Origin: Verrucomicrobiota bacterium | Lineage (GTDB): Bacteria > Verrucomicrobiota > Verrucomicrobiia > Opitutales > Opitutaceae | Direction: 5' to 3' | DNA: 54,576 nt | NCBI GenBank assembly: GCA_023443455.1 | Contig: JAEZUE010000031.1 | Span: 1 to 54,576 of the forward strand | Shown here: positions 25,134-34,888 of the stretch, piece after piece | Layout: each line of letters begins with the position of its first letter | How positions within the stretch are numbered: position 1 is the stretch's first letter | Program-made: the position numbers and the translations under genes | The notes under the pieces: generated by a model | Told to the model about the DNA's origin: nothing | Database searches by the model: none | What the model saw: the letters and a program-made list of their open reading frames with translations, nothing else

Positions 25134-26309
25134 ATGCTTGCCGGACGGTGCCGGCCGCGTTGCTTTCGCGGCGTGGCCCGGCGACCTGCCAAGAAGACTC
25201 CGCGCGCTTCGCGCACCAAATCGCGGCCACGGCCGGGCGGCGCGCCCTGGCCGTGGTTCGCGGCGGTGCTGTTGTTCGCGGCGGGTGGGGCGCTCGCGTG
25301 GTTTTTCCTGCGCGGCCGGCCGGCCCCGCAGCCTGGAGGCGCTGGTGCCGCCCCGCCGATGGCGGCGGCGGTGGTGCGCGCTTCGATCCCGGCCGTGGCG
25401 GTGAAACCCGTGTCGGCGCCGCGAATCGAGTTTGCCGCGCCGGAGGCGTATCCAAAGAAGCCGGAAAGTTGGCTGGAGGCTCAGGTCGCGCTGTCCCGGG
25501 CCGGGTTCTCGTGCGGCTCGATCGATGGGGTCGGCGGCGCGCAGTCGCTGGCGGCGTGGCATGCGTTCCAAGCGCGTGAGGGCCTGACGGAGACCAACTG
25601 GCTCGACCCGCGCACGTGCGAGGCGCTGTTGTTGGACTCGCCGGCATTGGGTGCCTACGTCGTCACGGCCGAGGATCTTGGGCGCTTGCAACCGCTGAGC
25701 CCGACGTGGCTGGGCAAGTCGCAGCAGGCCGTGCTCGACTACGAGACTGTGCTGGAACTGGTGGCCGAGAAGAACCGTGCGAACCCGAAACTGCTGCTCC
25801 GGCTCAATCCCGAACTCGACTGGGACGGCGTTCGGGCGGGAACCGTGGTGACGGTGCCGGTGGCGGAGCGCACCGCGCCGATGCCGAAGGCGTCGGCGCT
25901 CCACGTGCAGCTCGCGGCCCACACGCTCGATGCGTATGACGACGACGGACGGTTGATCGCGCGCTTCCCGGTGAGCATCGCGCGCAAGGTCGAGAAGCGG
26001 CCCGTGGGCGAGCTGCATGTGACCGTGGTGATTCCAGACCCCAACTACACGTTCGATCCGGATGTCTTTCCGGAATCGGCCGAGGGTCGCGAACTGGGCC
26101 GGCGTCTGGTCGTGCCGCCGGGACCGAACAATCCGGTGGGTGTGGCCTGGATCGGGTTGGACCGCACCGGCTACGGCATCCACGGCACGCCGCATCCCGA
26201 GCAGGTGGGGCGGACCGAATCGCACGGGTGTTTCCGCCTCGCCAACTGGGATGCGCGCACGTTGATCCGGCTTTCGTGGGTCGGCCTGCCGGTGTTCATC
26301 GATCCGTGA
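25134..26309 (+). CDS. L,D-transpeptidase (YkuD) with peptidoglycan-binding-like domain
   Basis: This protein of about 391 residues begins with a basic cytoplasmic stretch, a membrane helix (PWFAAVLLFAAGGALAWFFL), and an Ala/Pro linker. Next comes a peptidoglycan-binding-1-like region (SWLEAQVALSRAGFSCGSID). A LysM-like stretch (VLELVAEKNRANPKLLLRLN...GTVVTVPV) precedes the YkuD domain. The catalytic motif reads GIHGTPHPEQVGRTESHGCF, with the Cys and the SHG signature intact. The enzyme forms 3-3 crosslinks or attaches proteins to peptidoglycan in the periplasm. Start is uncertain: ATG 25134, GTG 25173 and ATG 25080 (inside a repeat) are in frame. Confidence 0.85.
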   Translation: MLAGRCRPRCFRGVARRPAKKTPRASRTKSRPRPGGAPWPWFAAVLLFAAGGALAWFFLRGRPAPQPGGAGAAPPMAAAVVRASIPAVAVKPVSAPRIEFAAPEAYPKKPESWLEAQVALSRAGFSCGSIDGVGGAQSLAAWHAFQAREGLTETNWLDPRTCEALLLDSPALGAYVVTAEDLGRLQPLSPTWLGKSQQAVLDYETVLELVAEKNRANPKLLLRLNPELDWDGVRAGTVVTVPVAERTAPMPKASALHVQLAAHTLDAYDDDGRLIARFPVSIARKVEKRPVGELHVTVVIPDPNYTFDPDVFPESAEGRELGRRLVVPPGPNNPVGVAWIGLDRTGYGIHGTPHPEQVGRTESHGCFRLANWDARTLIRLSWVGLPVFIDP

Positions 26310-26475
26310 GGGGGCGGTGGACTCTGCTGTTCAGTAGAGCAGGCTGTGGCCGGTGGGCGGAATGGCCGTGAGCGTGGTGGTCGGTCGTGGTTCCGGCGTC
26401 CATCCGGTCCATGCGCGTCCATCTCGTCCACGGAGGGGCTGAATGGCTTTGCCCTCCAGCTACGTCGGAAAGCGC

Positions 26476-26500
26476 CGAAAGCCTTGGCGGCTTTCGCTAC
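26476..26500 (-). repeat. GTAG-hairpin element
   Basis: On the minus strand it reads GTAG then CGAAAGCC-GCCAA-GGCTTTCG, a perfect 8-bp stem. The loop GCCAA/GCCGA is shared with the elements at 18709 and 22251 although the stems differ. Confidence 0.7.
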
Positions 26501-26576
26501 GAAGAATCCCGCAGCGTGCTCCCGCGCATTTGCCACCTGACACCCGCTTCTTTGGGGGCGTTACTCTGCTGCACCC

Positions 26577-27305
26577 ATGCCGAACGAATACATCCTCGAG
26601 ACGACGGTGCGCTTTGCCGATGTCGACCGCGACCAGGTGATGGCGCTGCCGGCGCTCTTCCAGCTCCTGCAGGAGGCGGCAATCCGCCACGCGGATCTGT
26701 ACGGCGTGGGCGCCGAGGGCATCGAGGAGCGCGGCACGTCGTGGGTGCTCAACCGGTTGGCGGTGGGCATCACGCGTTTCCCGCGGCGCGACGAGGCGGT
26801 GCGCGTGGAGACGTGGTCGACCGGCGTGCGCGGTTTCCGCGGGTATCGGGAGTTTCGCCTCTTCGCGGGCGACGAGCAGTTGCTCGCGGCCTCGTCGTTG
26901 TGGCTCTGGCTGGATCTGCGCAACCGCATGCTCACCCGCGTGCCCGAGGGTTTGGAGGAGAAGTTTCCGGTCGGCGGCAACGGGCGCTCGCTGCATCGCG
27001 ACGAGATCGAGCGGATGAAGTTCGTGGCACCGGCCGCCGAGGCTCCCGCGGTGCCGGTAAGCGTGCGGTTCTCCGACTGCGATGCCAACGGCCACGTGAA
27101 CAACACCGCCTTCTTCGACTATCTGCAGACCGCGCTCGTGCGCAGTGGCGGTGCGGTGCATCCGCGGCGGCTCGAACTGCTCTTTCAGCGGGAGATTCCG
27201 CCCGACACCGAAGCGGTGCAGGTGCGGCTCGAGCGGCGCGGCGAGGGAACCGCGGTGGCGATCGGTGGCGCCGGTGGTGACTACGCGTTGGGCGTGGTGG
27301 GGTAG
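26577..27305 (+). CDS. Acyl-ACP thioesterase-like double-hotdog protein
   Basis: This 242-residue protein has two hotdog halves. The first has TVRFADVDRDQVMALPALFQ and the long-helix segment LLQEAAIRHADLYG. The second has VRFSDCDANGHVNNTAFFDYL, matching the Acyl-ACP_TE motif (D-x-N-x-H-V-N-N) with the catalytic Asn and His. It would hydrolyse acyl-ACP and free fatty acids in the cytoplasm. Between the halves is WLWLDLRNRMLTRVP, also typical. The length fits bacterial FatA-like enzymes. A 267-bp gap precedes it, so it is likely monocistronic. Confidence 0.87.
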   Translation: MPNEYILETTVRFADVDRDQVMALPALFQLLQEAAIRHADLYGVGAEGIEERGTSWVLNRLAVGITRFPRRDEAVRVETWSTGVRGFRGYREFRLFAGDEQLLAASSLWLWLDLRNRMLTRVPEGLEEKFPVGGNGRSLHRDEIERMKFVAPAAEAPAVPVSVRFSDCDANGHVNNTAFFDYLQTALVRSGGAVHPRRLELLFQREIPPDTEAVQVRLERRGEGTAVAIGGAGGDYALGVVG

Positions 27306-27309
27306 GAGC

Positions 27310-27350
27310 TGGTGTTGGGGATTGTAGTTGGGAATTTGTAGTTGGTAGTT
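27310..27350. repeat. Low-complexity TAGTTGG/AATTTG repeat
   Basis: GTTGGGGATTGTAGTTGGGA is followed by ATTTGTAGTTGGTAGTTGGG directly after the thioesterase stop. It belongs with 13500-13546 and 50968-51008. Confidence 0.55.
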
Positions 27351-27478
27351 GGGGCGTGGGGCGCTGGCGGGAGGGGGCGCGCTTGTTTGCACCGGTCGGG
27401 TGCGTATCGCACGCCACCCCGATGCATCGCGGCGGGCGAAGTCTGGCTTTGCGTCCGCGATGGCGGTAGCGTGCCGGG

Positions 27479-28504
27479 ATGAAACGCCTGCTGCTTCCCG
27501 TTGTTCTTGCCTTGGCTGGGGTGTCGGCCGCGCGCGCCGAGGTTCGTTCGGAGTCGGCGCCGTATCCGGCGCTCGGTTCCATCGAGCGGCTCGATCCGGC
27601 GCTCGATGCGCTACTCGCCCCGGATGCAAAGATCCAGAAACTCGCTGAGGGCTTCCGCTGGTCCGAAGGGCCGGTGTGGCGGCCGGCTGAAGGGGACCTG
27701 CTGTTCACCGACGTGCCGGCGAACACCGCCTATCGCTGGCGGGAGGGCAAGGGCGTCGATGCCTTCCTGCGCCCCAGTGGCGACACTGGCGACACCGAGA
27801 AATCTTCCGGCGAAGGCGCGAACGGCCTCGTGCTCGACGCCGCCGGCCGGCTCGTGCTCTGCCAACACGGCGACCGCCGCATTGCCCGCCTCGGCGCCGA
27901 GAGCCCGCGTTACGAATCGCTCGTCGAACGCTTCGACGGCAAACGTTTCAACAGCCCCAACGACCTCTGCTTCGATCGCGCCGGCAATCTCTTCTTCACC
28001 GACCCGCCGTACGGACTCGGCCGTGACGCCACGAAGGAGCTCGCCGCCAACGGCGTCTACCGCCGCGCGGTCGACGGCACGGTGACGCTGCTGTACGGCG
28101 AGCTCGACCGGCCCAACGGCATCGCGTTGTCGCCCGACGAGAAGACCCTCTACGTGGCCAACTCGGGCGACGCTCCCGGTATGCGGACGTTTCTCATGGC
28201 CTACACGCTGCGCCCCGACGGCACGGTCGACGGCGGCCGGGTGCTGTTCGATGCCGAACCGCTGCGCGCGAAGCACGGCGGCGGCCTGATGGACGGCCTG
28301 AAGGTCGACACCCACGGCAACCTCTGGGCGACAGGTCCGGGTGGCGTTCTCATCCTCAGCCCGGAGGGCAAGCACCTCGGCACGATCCTGACCGGCACGG
28401 CCACGGCGAACTGCTGCTTCGGCGGGCCCGACGGCCGCACGCTCTACCTCACCGCCAACAACCTGCTGCTGCGCGTTGAGACGTTGGTGACGGGTGCCCG
28501 GTAG
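27479..28504 (+). CDS. Secreted SMP-30/gluconolactonase-family lactonase
   Basis: This 341-residue protein has a signal peptide (MKRLLLPVVLALAGVSAARA). The six-bladed propeller shows EGFRWSEGPVWRPAEGDLLF with the metal Glu, RFNSPNDLCFDRAGNLFFTD with the Asn ligand, LDRPNGIALSPDEKTLYVAN, and GGGLMDGLKVDTHGNLWATG with the Asp ligand. These are the SMP-30/LRE family positions. It probably hydrolyses a sugar lactone in the periplasm. It starts at 27479, at a good signal peptide. Hairpin array D begins immediately after the stop. Confidence 0.9.
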   Translation: MKRLLLPVVLALAGVSAARAEVRSESAPYPALGSIERLDPALDALLAPDAKIQKLAEGFRWSEGPVWRPAEGDLLFTDVPANTAYRWREGKGVDAFLRPSGDTGDTEKSSGEGANGLVLDAAGRLVLCQHGDRRIARLGAESPRYESLVERFDGKRFNSPNDLCFDRAGNLFFTDPPYGLGRDATKELAANGVYRRAVDGTVTLLYGELDRPNGIALSPDEKTLYVANSGDAPGMRTFLMAYTLRPDGTVDGGRVLFDAEPLRAKHGGGLMDGLKVDTHGNLWATGPGGVLILSPEGKHLGTILTGTATANCCFGGPDGRTLYLTANNLLLRVETLVTGAR

Positions 28505-29808
28505 GCCCGGCCTGTGACCGGTTCGGTTGGGAGCAGGCGGAGTCGGGGAACGCAGGCAGGGGCGCCTGCGCCACGGGTGAGTGGGCCGGACCGGGCGTGG
28601 CGCGCGGCTTTAGCCCGCGATGGCTGGTGTGAAAGCGGAGCGTGGGCGGTGGTGATGGACTCCGAGCACCGCGGCCTGAAGGCACGCGCCACGGGTGAGG
28701 GTGCCGGATGGGGCGTGGCGCCGCGCCTCCGTGCCGGCGGTGTTGGCTCGGGCCGGGGAGCGGGCGGTGTCGAGGGCCGCAGGCAGGGACGCCTGCGCCA
28801 CGGGTTGGGCAGGCCGGATGGGCGTGGCGCGCGGCTTCAGCCCGCGATGGCTGGTGTGAAAGCGGAGCGTGGGCGGTGGTGATGGAGGCCGAGCACCGCG
28901 GCCTGAAGGCACGCGCCACGGCTTGGTGAGCCGGACCGGGTGTGGCGCCGGCCTCCGTGCCGGCGAGGTTGGGCTGGAGCCGGGGAGCGGGCGGTATCCG
29001 GAGGGTCCAGTCGGAGACGTGGACCTACGGCTGGCGTGCCGGCGAAGTAGGACCGGTCTGTGACCGGTTCGGTGGGGAGCTGGCGGAGTCGCAGAACGCA
29101 GGCAGGGACGCCTGCGCCACGGGTCGGCGTGCCGGACCGGGCGTGGCGCCGGCCTCCGTGCCGGCGAGGGTTGGCTGGAGCCGGGGAGCGGGCTGTATCC
29201 GGAGAGTCCAGTCGGAGACATGGACCTACGACTGGCGTGCCGGCGAGGTAGGACCGGTCTGTGACCGGTTCGGTTGGGAGCTGGCGGAGTCGCAGAACGC
29301 AGGCAGGGACGCCTGCGCCACGGGTCGGTGAGCCGGACCGGGCGTGGCGCGCGGCCTCCGTGCCGGCGAGGGTTGGCTCGGGTTGGGGAGCGGGCGGTAT
29401 CCGGAGGGTCCAGTCGGAGACGTGGACCTACGGCTGGCGTGCCGGCGAAGTAGGACCGGTCTGCGACCGGTTCGGTTGGGAGCGGGCGGGAGTCGCAGAA
29501 CGCAGGCAGGGACGCCTGCGCCACGGCGAAGTGAGCCGGACCGGGCGTGGCGCGCGGCTTCAGCCCGCGATGGCTGGTGTGAAAGCGGAGCCTGGACGGT
29601 GGTGATGGACGCCGAGCACCGCGGCCTGAAGGCACGCGCCACGGGTTGGTGAGCCGGACCGCGCGTGGCGCCGGCCTCCGTGCCGGCGAGGTTGGGCTGG
29701 AGCCGTGGAGCGGGCGGTGTATCCGAAGGGTCCAGTCGGAGACATGGACCTACGACTGGCGTGTCGGCGAAGTAGGACCGGTCTGCGACCGGTTCCGGCG
29801 GGCGCGGC
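28505..29808. repeat. Hairpin array D with three REP-e pairs, between convergent genes
   Basis: REP-c cores occur near 28514 (degenerate), 29052, 29253, 29455 and 29777. Three 98-bp REP-e inverted pairs lie at 28596-28693, 28823-28920 and 29546-29643. In this array the b-c spacer is CTGGCGTGCCGGCGAAG rather than GGGCGGAAG, so arrays have local sub-types. The 1.3-kb block holds no supported gene. Confidence 0.88.
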
Positions 29809-30294
<486 letters not shown>

Positions 30295-30491
30295 GAGCCG
30301 GCCGTTATCGGCAAAGCCCTCCCCGGCTGGCAACCCGGAAGGTGGGAAAAGTGATCCAGCGGGACCATGCCCGGGCGCCAGCTCGGCGCCGCAGGTGGTT
30401 CGGCCCGACGCGAAGGGCGGCGAGGAGAGGCAAAGGCGAAAGCCGATTTAACGCTATTGCGGAGGGCGCGCCTTTGCCCTTTTGTCGGCCC

Positions 30492-32789
30492 ATGATGAGA
30501 ATACCCCTCGCGATTGCCACGTTCCTGGCGGCGCTGCACATGGTGGCCCAGTCCGTCTCCCCCGTGGCTTCCCCGGCCTTGAGCGAAACCTCCACCGCGG
30601 CTACCGGATTGCTCGCCCGACCGGAGCTCGCCGCCTATCGCGGCTGGATCAAGTTTCTCCGTCTCGAGGCCGAGACGGCGGTCGCCCGTTCCGGGGCCGA
30701 CAGCGAGATCGCGCGGGAGAAGATCGCGCGTCTCCACGATTGGGCGACACGCATCGCCGCCGATCCCGCCTTGCTGGGCAAACTGCGCGGCGTGCAGGAA
30801 TGGGCCTACGAGTCGCCGGTCGATGGCACCGGGCAGCCGTTCAAGATCATGGTGCCGACCGACTACGATCCGGCGCAACCGACGCCGCTCTGGATGGCGA
30901 TGCACGGCTATACCGGCGACCACCTCAACCACTCCGCCGGCATGCAGGCGCATCCGGGCTTCTTCGAGGTCGCCGTGCTCGGCCGCGCCCGCGGCGGCTG
31001 GTATGTGGGGCTCTCGCAGGCGGATGTGTTGCACGTGCTCGACTACGTCGAGGCCCACTGGCGGATCGATCCCGACCGGATCCACCTCGGCGGCGGCAGC
31101 ATGGGCGGCGGCGCGACGTTCAAGCTCGGTGCCCGTTTTCCGCACCGCTTCGCCTCCGGCCAGATCACGTGCGGCTACGTGAACCAGGAGCCGCTCGCGA
31201 ACCTGCGCACCTTCCCGATCTACGCGTTGCACAGCGACGACGATCCGGTCGTGCCGATCCTCGAGTCCCGCGGCCCGCTCGCGGAGCTGCGCCGCCTCGG
31301 TGGCGAGGTTATCTACGACGAGACCACCGGCTATGGCCACGCGGTGTGGGACTACGCGGCGGGCAACGAACGAGCCTCCGCCTGGGCGGCGAAACAGGTG
31401 CGTCCCGATTCGCACACGGTGCGGCATCTCGACTTCACCGCGAACGACGGCGCCGCGGTGCGCTGCTGGTGGGCCGAGATCGTCGAATGGGGCGCGCAGC
31501 CCCGACCGGCGCGTTTTGTGGCGACCGCGGGTGCGAACAACACGCTTTTCGTCGAACTCGACAATGTGGCGCGGCTGCGGCTCCGCACTCCGGAGTCGCC
31601 CTTCGACCCCACGAAGGCGCTCAAGGTTGTGGTCGACGGCGCTGTGCCGTACGAGGTCGCGGCGCCGTTGCCCGATCTGATCACGGTCGAGGCCCACGGC
31701 TTCGCGGAGCCCGAGCCGGCGCCCGCGCGCCTGCACACGCCCGGCGGTCCGATGCAGGTCTACGACGGCTCGCCGCTGCTGATCGTGTACGGAACCGGTG
31801 GTAACGAGGCGACCAACGCCGCGCTGCGCGCCGCCGCCGACTCCGCCAGCCTGAGTTCGCATCCCGACTGGGTGACACCCGGTGGCGAGTTCGACCCGCG
31901 CGACAACGTGCCCCATGCCCACAACCTCTTCGGCCGGCTCGCGACCAAGGCCGACCGCGACGTCACCGACGCCGACCTCGCCCGCGGCAATCTCGTGCTC
32001 ATCGGTTCGGCGACGGAGAACTCGGTCGTCGGGCGCATGGCCGACCGGCTCCCGGTTCGGATCGAGGGCGGACAGATCGTCTGCAGCGACGGCTTCGCCC
32101 TCCCGGCTGCGCACCGCACGCTCGGCCTCGTCCATGGCAATCCGTTCGCGCCCGAGCGGCTGGTCTTCTGGGTCGCCTCGACAGAGGCGGCTGGATACGC
32201 GGCCGGCGCCACGGTGCCGGCGCTCGCGTCGCCGTACTTCATCGGGGCCGATCTGGTGGTCACCGGTGCGACGGACAAATGCCTGGTGGCAACGCGAAGC
32301 TTCGACAGCCGCTGGCGTTGGCTCGAAAACCGCGCCGATTCACCGGTGCTGGCCGCCTCGGCCACGGACCACGCGGCGCTCGCCGGCCGGATGGCCGAGG
32401 CGGTGCGCCGCGCCACGGGCGCGGATTTCGCCGTCGCGGGACGCATCCAGCAACTCGGCGCCGCGCCGATCACCCCCGGCGTGACGCGTGCGGTCGATCT
32501 CGAGACGCTGTTTTATGCGCATCGAATCGATGTGCTCGAGCTGACGGGGGCCGAGTTGTTGGCGGCACAGGAGCAGTTGGCCGGCCTGGCGCCGGAGGGC
32601 GACGAATGGGTCGCGTTCCAGCCTGCCGCGGTGGCGGCGCAGGTGGATCCGGCGCGGCGATACCGGATCGCACTGCCGATGGTGCTGGTCTCGCCGTTTG
32701 TGCGCGCGACGAAGGTCAACACCCACGCCCAGCGGCGTGCCGACGTGACAATGCCCGAAGCGCTGGCCCGGTATCTGGGGCGGGATTGA
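30492..32789 (+). CDS. Secreted esterase/peptidase-like alpha/beta hydrolase with 5'-nucleotidase-C-like tail
   Basis: This 765-residue protein has a signal peptide (MMRIPLAIATFLAALHMVAQ). Residues about 90-310 form an alpha/beta hydrolase: LWMAMHGYTGDHLNH (oxyanion region), IHLGGGSMGGGATFKLG with the Ser nucleophile, HSDDDPVVP with the Asp, and TGYGHAVWDY with the His. A beta-rich middle contains LVLIGSATENSVVGRMADRL. The last 150 residues (AEAVRRATGADFAVAGRIQQ ... HRIDVLELTGAELLAAQEQL) resemble the 5'-nucleotidase C-terminal domain. No metallophosphatase domain precedes it, so that tail is probably non-catalytic or binds substrate. A carbohydrate-ester substrate is a guess. Confidence 0.75.
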   Translation: MMRIPLAIATFLAALHMVAQSVSPVASPALSETSTAATGLLARPELAAYRGWIKFLRLEAETAVARSGADSEIAREKIARLHDWATRIAADPALLGKLRGVQEWAYESPVDGTGQPFKIMVPTDYDPAQPTPLWMAMHGYTGDHLNHSAGMQAHPGFFEVAVLGRARGGWYVGLSQADVLHVLDYVEAHWRIDPDRIHLGGGSMGGGATFKLGARFPHRFASGQITCGYVNQEPLANLRTFPIYALHSDDDPVVPILESRGPLAELRRLGGEVIYDETTGYGHAVWDYAAGNERASAWAAKQVRPDSHTVRHLDFTANDGAAVRCWWAEIVEWGAQPRPARFVATAGANNTLFVELDNVARLRLRTPESPFDPTKALKVVVDGAVPYEVAAPLPDLITVEAHGFAEPEPAPARLHTPGGPMQVYDGSPLLIVYGTGGNEATNAALRAAADSASLSSHPDWVTPGGEFDPRDNVPHAHNLFGRLATKADRDVTDADLARGNLVLIGSATENSVVGRMADRLPVRIEGGQIVCSDGFALPAAHRTLGLVHGNPFAPERLVFWVASTEAAGYAAGATVPALASPYFIGADLVVTGATDKCLVATRSFDSRWRWLENRADSPVLAASATDHAALAGRMAEAVRRATGADFAVAGRIQQLGAAPITPGVTRAVDLETLFYAHRIDVLELTGAELLAAQEQLAGLAPEGDEWVAFQPAAVAAQVDPARRYRIALPMVLVSPFVRATKVNTHAQRRADVTMPEALARYLGRD

Positions 32790-32911
32790 TCCGTGGCGCC
32801 GCTCGCCAGGAGCGGCGGCGTCCTGTGGGTCACCGCGCCGCGGTGGCCCACAGGCGGCGTTGGGATGGGACTACGGCTCCGACTGGTCCGGGGAGCGGCA
32901 CCGCGGGACAC

Positions 32912-32934
32912 GAGACGCCCACGCGTTCCGCCAC
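32912..32934 (-). repeat. GTGG-hairpin element
   Basis: Minus strand reads GTGG then CGGAACGC-GTGG-GCGTCTCG, a slightly worn copy of the stem at 25051-25073. It lies in the 283-bp convergent gap 32790-33072. Confidence 0.55.
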
Positions 32935-33010
32935 GGCACGGAGTCTCTCAATTTTCACTACGGGAAAGGCGGGCGTCCATCTGTATCCATGCGGATCTCG
33001 CGGATACGGC

Positions 33011-33038
33011 GCAGGCCCGGTCGGGCGACCGGGCCTGC
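33011..33038. terminator. Hairpin between convergent genes, possible bidirectional terminator
   Basis: GCAGGCCCGGTC-GGGC-GACCGGGCCTGC is a perfect 12-bp stem located 35 bp after the mlaD stop. There is no T-run on either side, so intrinsic termination is only plausible. Confidence 0.45.
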
Positions 33039-33072
33039 GGGTGGAGGGCGGCAGAGGGGGAATGGGGCGGGC

Positions 33073-34065
33073 TCAGAAGAGCGCGCCGGCGGCGACGCCG
33101 ACGGCGCTGATCGGGCCCTGGTCGCCCATGCCGTCGAGGGCGCGGTCGGCCTTGCGCACCACGCCTTGGACCTCGTTGTAGAGCGAGTCGTCGACGAGGA
33201 GCTTGCCGATCGTGCCCTGGCCGCTGGCGAGCTTGGTGGAGAGGGCCTCGAAGTTGGCGATGGTCTGCCGGAGGTTGGCGGCGGTCTGCTCGTCGTAGAG
33301 CAGGGTGCCGATCGCGCCCTGGCCGGACTTCACCTGGTCGACGATGCCGCGGGTGTCGGCGACGAAGACCTTCGCCTCGCCGGCGGCGGCGCGGATCTCG
33401 GCGATGGCGGCGAGCAGCTCGTCGTGCGCGGTGGATTCGTTGATGAGCTTGCCGATCGTGCCCTGGCCCGAGCGGATCTCGGTGGTGATGGCGTCGAGGT
33501 TGTCGATCGTGCGGGTGAGGTGCTCGCTGTTGTCCGTCACCAGTTTGTCGAGCTTCTGGAAGAGCCCGCCCGGGCCGGCGGTGTCGCCGGCCATGCCGCC
33601 GATGCCGGAGAGGGCGCCCTTGATGTCGCCGGTGAGGTTGCCGAGGTCGGCGAGCACGGTGTTGATGTCGGCGCTTTCGCGGGTGCGGAGGCGTTCGCCG
33701 GCGGGCACGAAGCCGGCCTCGGCGGTGCCGAAGTCGAGCGAGACGTAGCCGCCGCCGAGCAGGCCGGCCATGGCGATGGAGGCGGTGGCGTCCTTGGCCA
33801 GGCGCACGTTGTTGTCGATGAGCAGCACGGCCTCGGCGCGGCCGGCGGCGAGGCGGGTGGACTGCACGGAGCCGATGCGCACGCCGGCCTGGCGCACGTC
33901 GTCGCCGGGCTTGAGCTCCTTGAGCGTGGCGAAGCCGGCGACGACGGTGTAGCCCTGCTGGCGCGAGAACGAGCCGCCGTTGAGCGCCTCGTAGGTGATC
34001 CAGAGCAGCGCGCAGCCGATGAGGAAGAAGAGGCCGACGCGGGCGGACATTTGGGCGTTGTTCAT
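33073..34065 (-). CDS. mlaD: MlaD-like MCE-domain substrate-binding protein
   Basis: This 330-residue protein has one N-terminal membrane anchor (ARVGLFFLIGCALLWITYEAL). The MCE domain is at residues about 40-120: GYTVVAGFATLKELKPGDDV, RQAGVRIGSVQST, AMAGLLGGGYVSLDFG. A long helical region follows, with repeated SGQGTIGKL(I/L) motifs near residues 200, 247 and 283. It is the periplasmic lipid-binding part of an Mla-type phospholipid transporter. Its ATG overlaps the mlaF stop (ATGA), the last junction of a four-gene operon. MlaB and MlaC are not in the window. Confidence 0.92.
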   Translation of the reverse strand: MNNAQMSARVGLFFLIGCALLWITYEALNGGSFSRQQGYTVVAGFATLKELKPGDDVRQAGVRIGSVQSTRLAAGRAEAVLLIDNNVRLAKDATASIAMAGLLGGGYVSLDFGTAEAGFVPAGERLRTRESADINTVLADLGNLTGDIKGALSGIGGMAGDTAGPGGLFQKLDKLVTDNSEHLTRTIDNLDAITTEIRSGQGTIGKLINESTAHDELLAAIAEIRAAAGEAKVFVADTRGIVDQVKSGQGAIGTLLYDEQTAANLRQTIANFEALSTKLASGQGTIGKLLVDDSLYNEVQGVVRKADRALDGMGDQGPISAVGVAAGALF

Positions 34066-34868
34066 GAGGAAACCTCCAGTTGCTTGAAGCGGGGTTTTTC
34101 GAGATCGATCTTCGGATTGAGAAAGTCCTGCACCTCGGGGTTCCGCAGTTGACGGAGCTCGGCCGGGGTGGTGATGGAGACGAGGTGGCCGCGCATGAGG
34201 ATGGCGACGCGGTCGGCGATGGTGAGCGCGAGGTCGCGGTCGTGGGTGATGACGATGGTCGTAACCGAGATGTGCTGACGCAGGGTCGCGATGATCTCGG
34301 AGATGGTGGCGCCCATGACCGGGTCGAGCTCGGAGGTGGGCTCGTCGAAGAGGATGAGCTGGGGCTCCATGACGAGGGCGCGGGCGATGGCGACGCGTTT
34401 CTTCATGCCGCCGGAGAGCTCGGAGGGGAACTTGTGCGCGGCGCCCTCGAGGGAGAGGATCTTGAGCGCGCGCAGAACGCGGTCGTGGATCTCGCGTTTG
34501 GGGCAGAGGCGGTGCTCGAGCGGGTAGAGCGCGAGGTTGTCGTAGACGGTGAGCGAGTTGAAGAGCGCGCCGGCCTGGAAGACGAGGGCGAGGGCGTAGC
34601 GGTCGCGGGTCTCGGGTTCGGCGGGGTCGTGGCCGTCGACGCGCACGGTGCCGGAGGTGGGTTGGTCGAGGCCGGCGATCTGGCGCAGCAGCACGCTCTT
34701 GCCGGCGCCGCTGGGGCCCATGATGGCGAAGATCTCGCCGGGTTTGACGGAGAAATCGATGCCGGCGAGCACGTGCTGCGGGCCGTAGGTCTTCGTGAGC
34801 CCCTTGACCTCGACGGCGACGGGCTGGCGGTCGGTGCTGCGGGCGACGTGGCGGGTGGTGGTTTTCAT
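34062..34868 (-). CDS. mlaF: MlaF-like ABC transporter ATPase
   Basis: This 268-residue ATPase has Walker A GPSGAGKSVLLRQIAG, the signature LSGGMKKRVAIARAL (MlaF-type K-K-R), Walker B LILFDEPTSELDPV and the switch His in IVITHDRDLAL. It powers retrograde or anterograde phospholipid movement across the envelope. Typical 20-residue extensions lie at both ends. It begins 20 bp after the mlaE stop and ends by overlapping mlaD. Strong. Confidence 0.95.
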   Translation of the reverse strand: MKTTTRHVARSTDRQPVAVEVKGLTKTYGPQHVLAGIDFSVKPGEIFAIMGPSGAGKSVLLRQIAGLDQPTSGTVRVDGHDPAEPETRDRYALALVFQAGALFNSLTVYDNLALYPLEHRLCPKREIHDRVLRALKILSLEGAAHKFPSELSGGMKKRVAIARALVMEPQLILFDEPTSELDPVMGATISEIIATLRQHISVTTIVITHDRDLALTIADRVAILMRGHLVSITTPAELRQLRNPEVQDFLNPKIDLEKPRFKQLEVSS

Positions 34869-34888
34869 CGGTGGTCGCGGCGACGGGA

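Noticed and set aside
28610..29635. 341-codon minus-strand frame
   Set aside because: It consists wholly of array D translated, with no domain and no start context.
32790..33072. Possible small gene between the esterase and mlaD
   Set aside because: Contains only a worn hairpin element and a GC-rich stem; no frame with coding character.
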